From an uncultured Bacteroidales bacterium (lineage in GTDB: Bacteria > Bacteroidota > Bacteroidia > Bacteroidales > Bacteroidaceae), in contig CAMAMB010000011.1 of NCBI GenBank assembly GCA_945836755.1, positions 1 through 50,350 of the forward strand: DNA of 50,350 nucleotides, read 5' to 3'. The notes beneath the pieces were generated by a model. The model had not been told where the DNA came from and ran no database searches. It saw nothing but the letters and a program-made list of their open reading frames with translations. Below, one piece after another: positions 47,201 to 50,350 of the stretch. Made by a program: the position numbers and the translations under genes. The first letter of the stretch is position 1, and every line of letters starts with the position of its first letter.

Positions 47201-49393
47201 GCCAACGACACCCCCGATATGCTCTATCTCTCCGACGGTCAGGTCAAGCCCGTCGCCCTGTCGTCTGCCGTCGAGCTGCAGAAGCTGTCTGACACGCAGT
47301 ATCTTCTCACGGCCGAAGCCGCACAGTCAGGATGGCACTACGGCAGCACCGCCGATCCCACCTACGGCACAGCCTCCCTCGTCAGCGTGGTGCGCCGCAG
47401 CGACGGCAAGACCATGCCCCTGCGCAACTTCTGGCTCACCGACCGCACCCTCCGCGACGGTGAAGAACCCCTCTACGAAAACCGCATCCACTTCGCCGAC
47501 GACATCGTCACCGCTTCAGGCGAGACTTACCTGCTCACCTTCGAGCCCATGCCTGCGCTCCAGCTCAGCGTGGCCTCTATCGAGGGAGTACCTCAGGAGG
47601 GAAGCCTCACCGCCGCCCCTGTCGACATCGTCAAGGTCATGTTCAACAAGTACATCGACTCCTCCACCTTTACCGTCGACGACATCTCGCTCGCCGTCCA
47701 GGGCGTCAAGCAGGACCTCAGCGCCGTGACCATCACCACTGACAACAACAAGACCTTCACCCTCGACTTCTCAGCCCTCAACGCCACCATCGAGAGCGGC
47801 TACTTCGTGCTCACCGTACAGACCGCCAACGTCATGGACACCCAGGGCTTCTGCGGCAAGTTAGCCAAGCAGGCAACCTGGAACATGTTCCGCAACGGAC
47901 AGGTGGCTCTCCGAGTGGCCGTCGAGCCCGAGGAAGCCGGCTCGGTGCAGCTCCTCTCTCAGCCCGAAACCGCCACGCCGTCGGCAGCCGCAGCTGCCTC
48001 TACATACTACGCCGACTACGGGGCAGGACAGCAGTGGGCCGCTACATCCCACACCGGCTACACCTTTAGCCACTGGACCGTCAATGGAGAGACCGTCACC
48101 TCAGAGCCTACGCTCGAGACCGTCGCCCTGGCCAACCTCGACATCGTGGCTCACTTCACGCTCAAGAAGTATGCCGTCGAAGTGCAGGATGGTGGCGAGG
48201 CCGGCAGCGTAGCCGGCGCCTCGTCCGGTCTCTACTCTTACGGCGAAGAGCTCCGCATGGAGGCACAGCCCGCCGCCGACTTCGAGTTTGCCGGATGGAC
48301 CGTCAACGGCCAGCCCTACTCCGCCGACCCGACACTCACCATCGTGGTCGACGACGCCAAGACCGTCAGCGCCCTCTTCAAGCGCGTAGTCTTCCAGCAG
48401 TCGCTCACCCTGGCTCGGGGATGGAACTGGATCTCCAGCTACATGGCTGAACCCGTGCCCGTCGACCGCATTCTGGGCAACGTCACCCAAGTGCTGGGCC
48501 AGTTTGACGAGCTCATCAAAGACCCCGTCTATGGCATGACCGGCGACATAGACGCCGTGCTTCCCGGCAGGGCATACAAGGTCAACGCCACCTATGCAGG
48601 CATCAAGTCGTTTAGCGGACGTCTCCACGACACGTCGGCCCGCCCCATCCACCTGCTCACCGGCTGGAACTGGATCGCTTATCCCCACATCGAGGAGCAG
48701 GCCCTGAGCGACGTCATAGCCAATCCCTCTGAGGGCGACTGCCTCACCTCGCAGCTGGGCTTTGCCGAGTACGCCGACGGCACATGGGAAGGCACACTCA
48801 CCACCCTCAGCCCGGGCATCGGCTACATCTACAAGTCCGTCGCCGACAAGGCCCTCGACTTCAGCTTCGCCCCCAACCGGGCCATGAAGCCCGCCGCCCG
48901 CCTGCACAACGCAGAAGCCCTCAGCGGCAAGTACGAGGTCGACCCGCATAAGTATCCCTCCACCATGAACATCATCGCCACCCTCGCCACCGAGGGGTAC
49001 AACGTCGACGCAGCCGACTGCTGCATCTACGCCTTTGCCGGCAGCGAGTGTCGGGGCGAGAGCCGCTTCGTTGGAGACAGCCACTACCTCACCGTCTATG
49101 GCGACGAACCGGTCACCATCACCTTCGTGGTTGAAAACCTCCTCAACGGAGACCTCTACATGGGCCGCGAGAGCCTCACCTTCACCCCTGAAGTCATAGG
49201 CAGCCGCCATGCCCCCTATCTGATCACCTTCGCCACCACTACCGGTATCGACCGCACCGATGCAGCGTCGCGCAAGCTCGAGATCTACACCGTCGACGGC
49301 CTCCTCGTCAACCCCGAGGCCACTCCCGACACACTCCGTAAGCTCAGCCGAGGCGTCTACATCGTCAATGGGCAGAAGCTCATGGTGAAGTAA
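41294..49393 (+). CDS. Giant secreted adhesin-like protein with N-terminal cohesin-like domain
   Basis: 2699 residues. A signal peptide (to about residue 22, ending SVALGQ) is followed by a cohesin-like beta domain (about 23-155: IPDVTVAKGKSISLPVNLNN and VQFTLTVPEGITI). Next come a CARDB-like domain (about 162-280), four Calx-beta-like repeats (about 284-690, e.g. ITDNDGPTLTMTSSASIVNEG), a second CARDB-like domain (about 700-812) and Ig/CARDB-like modules to ~1320. A helical, cysteine-containing segment (about 1320-1700) precedes Ig-like modules, two bacterial-repeat (InlB B-like) units (about 2209-2365: HTGYTFSHWTVNGE, FEFAGWTVNG), two GWNWI units (about 2370-2540) and a C-terminal ECRGESRF domain with tail RGVYIVNGQKLMVK. 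It is likely surface anchored. Function unknown. Confidence 0.82.
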   Translation: MILRYLFSTLCVWLIGISVALGQENTLAIPDVTVAKGKSISLPVNLNNTADVVAVQFTLTVPEGITIDPASAVLSERSDGHTVTLRSIGANRYMAMVYSSTNAAIKARTGKLLSVSLTATTAVDEGAEYPLTLSDVVIGARDGSNLATGFSAGKVAIAKSPDLEVGRLTADRALVQPGDKVQVGWTVTNIGGLPTTGGWAARLFLKNEAGDTKLLGTFYQEAALQVGDAVAENEEVTIPTIVGMDGDCRIMVKITPSSDSGEPSWLLDNNTAETDATIAVQKALLLTADRQTMDEADANGLRLQISRSGSIARDESFTLTHNADSRITLPSTVTIREGQSSSYFYARPTANHVIDSDTIFTLTLAGNGYPEVSTDIVIEDDTYPSLALSAASEDVTEGGSLRLTVSLPQAVQRDVQVALSCDYPTRFTIPTDIVIPAGQTGVEVTVNAVEDEVPHAEEVVTFTAKADRFNADTLLTVLVDNDIPTLRMEITPAAVSEAAGPVALVAKLWRTSNKDKKVTVKFSDDSEGGIYYGRQTIVMDKGVEEVTVNLGPIDNAFVDGDRTVHITAAVWIASCSCSISSSAAGGSVTQPVIITDNDGPTLTMTSSASIVNEGSEITFTLKRNTDTASPLTVTLSGSDDTAIDYPREVTIPAGSESTTFVVRSMANETTGDGRTITLRAEAGGYSAAHTWFMVSDQTLPDAQIVTFSAGADSYVHGDNMTFSATVANKGNYDLPANTPVSLYRAGTDDAITTAYLTAPVAVGATAVVSLTSKAAAPVGSQTFYVKVNARKDVEELDYNNNASASATLTVLSPFATTTSVSKSIVAPKETVEISGTVSGSNTANASLDVYVINRGYRHVIQTQTDEDGRFTVAYTPYDNQYGHFVVGACFPGDMTEVEQCAFDIYGLDVKNSALTCDVLKGESYTGSFTLTNNGTLPLTNVRPALLTDQTNAQITFAETSVNLAGGQSLTLGYTVTGLVTSPVLDWQVVRASFTSDEGAVASSDIRFYIREPMAELTSSVGNINTTVTIGEQRDYLLTLTNTGKHETGPITFSMPPWLQISGPQTLNSLSTGESTEVTIAIKTDVPVTGNIGINCEFGNGISIPFRIEPVSSQTGILSIDVCDEFTYYTDEAPHVAGAKVEVKHPTTGRLIVSGTTGEQGIFSVELPAGYYAVSVTAEKHDSYNNNIYVDPERTRNVVVNLGYSAVSYTWNVEETEVEDQYTIVTKVTYETNVPVPCVVLDLPDKIDGDNMRAGESTLIYITATNKGLITALNTRIVLPEDTDEWRFEALTSLDPFDLPAQQSVVIPVRITRLIDGTEARGNQKTVIEDMSQNFNNCMAHLEALYDALCGTELKTNKSAYRMALKFCAVTATLTTIYDYISQFVPAGPGLPIGGGGSTVTGGGYSPVVSEKSFDLCDPCDAEKAEEMLEVLIGFSWFDPINDGLNVAIEMADKKESEQKVIIKREALSALVDMLEEVGKAILDSKFKGASEIYDLSTQILDIKSLAEISASQCPKEPSDNPTLAMPRSTPTRSWQQEYNEAALIAADYLGSFHAMLQELFGDATWFSTDTDDKWAFALAVADNKDLTLDEVLAMRPASVTDEQALKLFKRLNGLDDANAISNAALRAITDKCVSYDEEAVSMGYASAFDRFRQAHELGMQKFSEMKGNVCASIKLQFSQQMVMTRQAFRGTLTVFNGNETTAMSDVKLALTVKDEAGHTATSHEFQINPETLTGFAGKLDLADGWTLDANATGVATILFIPTKYAAPTEAKVYSFGGSLSYVDPFTGLQVTRDLAPVALSVKPSPNLELTYFMQRDVIGDDPLTPEVEPCEEAEFSLLINNTGYGDATNVRMFTEQPKIVDNEKGLLIDFELMSSQLNGGPKDLALGGTVGTDFGLIPAKTTAYAQWWLKSSLLGHFTDYDIEATHVTSYGNPDLSLLDKVTIHELIRSLSVEADGATLVGFMTNDTPDANDTPDMLYLSDGQVKPVALSSAVELQKLSDTQYLLTAEAAQSGWHYGSTADPTYGTASLVSVVRRSDGKTMPLRNFWLTDRTLRDGEEPLYENRIHFADDIVTASGETYLLTFEPMPALQLSVASIEGVPQEGSLTAAPVDIVKVMFNKYIDSSTFTVDDISLAVQGVKQDLSAVTITTDNNKTFTLDFSALNATIESGYFVLTVQTANVMDTQGFCGKLAKQATWNMFRNGQVALRVAVEPEEAGSVQLLSQPETATPSAAAAASTYYADYGAGQQWAATSHTGYTFSHWTVNGETVTSEPTLETVALANLDIVAHFTLKKYAVEVQDGGEAGSVAGASSGLYSYGEELRMEAQPAADFEFAGWTVNGQPYSADPTLTIVVDDAKTVSALFKRVVFQQSLTLARGWNWISSYMAEPVPVDRILGNVTQVLGQFDELIKDPVYGMTGDIDAVLPGRAYKVNATYAGIKSFSGRLHDTSARPIHLLTGWNWIAYPHIEEQALSDVIANPSEGDCLTSQLGFAEYADGTWEGTLTTLSPGIGYIYKSVADKALDFSFAPNRAMKPAARLHNAEALSGKYEVDPHKYPSTMNIIATLATEGYNVDAADCCIYAFAGSECRGESRFVGDSHYLTVYGDEPVTITFVVENLLNGDLYMGRESLTFTPEVIGSRHAPYLITFATTTGIDRTDAASRKLEIYTVDGLLVNPEATPDTLRKLSRGVYIVNGQKLMVK

Positions 49394-49400
49394 CACATTT

Positions 49401-49432
49401 GGCCAAGGGCACTGACGCCCTTGGCCATTTCC
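49401..49432 (+). terminator. Hairpin between the giant gene and its small paralogue
   Basis: GGCCAAGGGC (49401-49410) and GCCCTTGGCC (49417-49426) form a perfect 10-bp stem with loop ACTGAC, then ATTTCCTT. It may partly terminate the operon, so the following gene would be made at a lower level. Confidence 0.65.
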
Positions 49433-49442
49433 TTACTCCTGC

Positions 49443-50186
49443 ATGAAAGCCTGTTACCTCATTCCTGTCCTCCTCGCCTGCCTCTCCCTCCTACGTGGGC
49501 ACGCCGCCACTACCGACTGGGAGCACAACCCCTACGCCTACCCCTACGACATGTCGCTCTACGTGGCTCTCTCGACCATTGACGGCTGTCCTGTCGAGCG
49601 CCCCGACAGCTTCCGCCTTGGCGCCTTCTGCGGCGACGAGTGCCGCGGCATAGCCGAGTTCAAGACCGTGGCCGGCCACAGCTATTTCTACCTGAGGGCG
49701 CGCAGCCATAAGGCCGCCGGCGACACCCTCACCTTCAGGGTCTGCCATCTCGCCACCGGCCGCACGGCCCTCGCCACGGAGACCGTCCGCTTCGCGTCTA
49801 CCCACACCGTCGGCCTGCCCAGCGAGCCCCTCGCCCTCCACGCCGTCTGCTCTTACCGCCTCGTCTACATGATTGGCGACGCCGTCTTCGCCGAGATGCA
49901 GGTGGCTTACGGAGAGACCATCCTGCCGCCCGCCGTCGACCCCGCCGACCATGCCACGTTTGAAAGCTGGATTGACGTGCCCGCCACCATGCCCGCCCAC
50001 GACGTCACCATCCGCGCCCGTCTCCGGCCCACGGGGCTCACCACGCCCACGGCCGCGACCGACGCCGTGACCGTCTACGGTCTCGACGGCAGCCTCCTCA
50101 TCCGTCGTGCCGACCCCGGCAGCCTCCCCGCCATGCTGCCCCGAGGCGTCTACCTCGTCAATGGTCGGAAGGTGATGCACAAATAG
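49443..50186 (+). CDS. Small secreted protein, paralogue of the giant's C-terminal end
   Basis: This 247-residue protein has a signal peptide (MKACYLIPVLLACLSLLRGHA). Its domain with RLGAFCGDECRGIAEFKTVAGHSYFYLRAR and GDTLTFRVCHLATG aligns by eye with YAFAGSECRGESRFVGDSHYLTVYGDEPVTITFVVENL near the end of the 2699-residue protein. A short Ig/bacterial-repeat-like part follows (YGETILPPAVDPADHATFESWIDVPATM), then the tail VTVYGLDGSLLIRR and PRGVYLVNGRKVMHK, which matches the giant's sorting tail. It begins 49 bp after the giant, behind a hairpin. I do not recognise a catalytic function. It is probably exported by the same route and shown on the surface. Confidence 0.75.
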   Translation: MKACYLIPVLLACLSLLRGHAATTDWEHNPYAYPYDMSLYVALSTIDGCPVERPDSFRLGAFCGDECRGIAEFKTVAGHSYFYLRARSHKAAGDTLTFRVCHLATGRTALATETVRFASTHTVGLPSEPLALHAVCSYRLVYMIGDAVFAEMQVAYGETILPPAVDPADHATFESWIDVPATMPAHDVTIRARLRPTGLTTPTAATDAVTVYGLDGSLLIRRADPGSLPAMLPRGVYLVNGRKVMHK

Positions 50187-50257
50187 CCCGCAGCCGGGGA
50201 CTGACCCGCCGTCCCTCGCTGCTCCCCGACCTACGGACCATGGTCCGCCAACAGGCC

Positions 50258-50350
50258 GGATGTACATGCCGAAAGAGGCACATGTACATCCGGCCTTTCC
50301 TACATGTACATCTAGTTTTTCCTGCATGTACATCTAGTTTTTCCTGCATG
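50258..50350. repeat. 22-bp ATGTACAT array no. 6, four full copies plus a cut-off fifth
   Basis: ATGTACAT starts at 50260, 50282, 50304 and 50326, with the next at 50348 truncated by the window end. The period is again exactly 22. The segment CATCCGGCCTTTCCTACATG is shared with the start of array 5. The array may continue beyond the window. Confidence 0.9.

Noticed and set aside
36584-50186. Polysaccharide utilisation locus
   Set aside because: The secreted proteins recall surface glycan systems, but no SusC/SusD pair or glycan-degrading enzyme is in the operon. The GH20 gene is far away and separately transcribed.

Overview
The window looks like a GC-rich chromosome segment (roughly 60% by eye, not counted) from the phylum Bacteroidota, order Bacteroidales, most like a Prevotellaceae or Muribaculaceae relative. 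The evidence is the TAnnTTTGC promoter elements before most operons, an ECF promoter of GTAAC-N16-CGTCTA type, the lack of Shine-Dalgarno sequences, Bacteroidota-restricted families (DUF4271, DUF4252, a short anti-sigma-like protein, THUMP-like methyltransferase, MG2/plug surface protein) and secreted proteins ending in type IX-like tails (GVYIVNGQK...).

Layout. 1-1450: gene-free, with two repeat families and a metK leader that carries an intrinsic terminator. 1453-7833: housekeeping block metK, LOG-family hydrolase, DUF4271 membrane protein, hemD, rnpA, gyrB. 8003-9514: a lone reverse-strand VapE/DUF3874 ATPase beside a second repeat cluster (9.9-10.3 kb). 10.8-15.3 kb: outer-membrane beta-barrel protein, tyrS, greA, HIT protein. 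15.3-19.8 kb: large secreted papain-like protease. 20.2-23.3 kb: methyltransferase and GH20 hexosaminidase. 23.4-25.0 kb: autoregulated ECF sigma / anti-sigma / DUF4252 operon. 25.1-27.8 kb: a heptad-repeat ORF and pnp. 28.3-29.9 kb: nadB on the reverse strand. 30.1-33.0 kb: M16 peptidase. 33.1-35.9 kb: reverse-strand MG2-like surface protein behind a tandemly repeated promoter region. 36.6-50.2 kb: three secreted proteins in one direction. These are a 1566-residue protein with MBG, LRR and dockerin-like parts, a 2699-residue protein with an N-terminal cohesin-like domain, and a 247-residue paralogue of the giant's C-terminal end.

The most unusual structure is non-coding. Six intergenic arrays, at about 0.6, 10.2, 19.9, 28.0, 36.2 and 50.3 kb, repeat the near-palindrome CTAGATGTACATGTAG followed by an A-run at exactly 22-bp intervals. 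A second family, the hairpin halves ATGCGCGATA and TATCGYGCAT, forms arrays at 1-528 and 9.9-10.17 kb. Three of its modules have exactly 35 bases between half-sites, and the clusters end in a conserved ~32-base flank. Both families sit side by side at two loci. No rRNA, tRNA, CRISPR-Cas, insertion sequence or phage structural gene was recognised.
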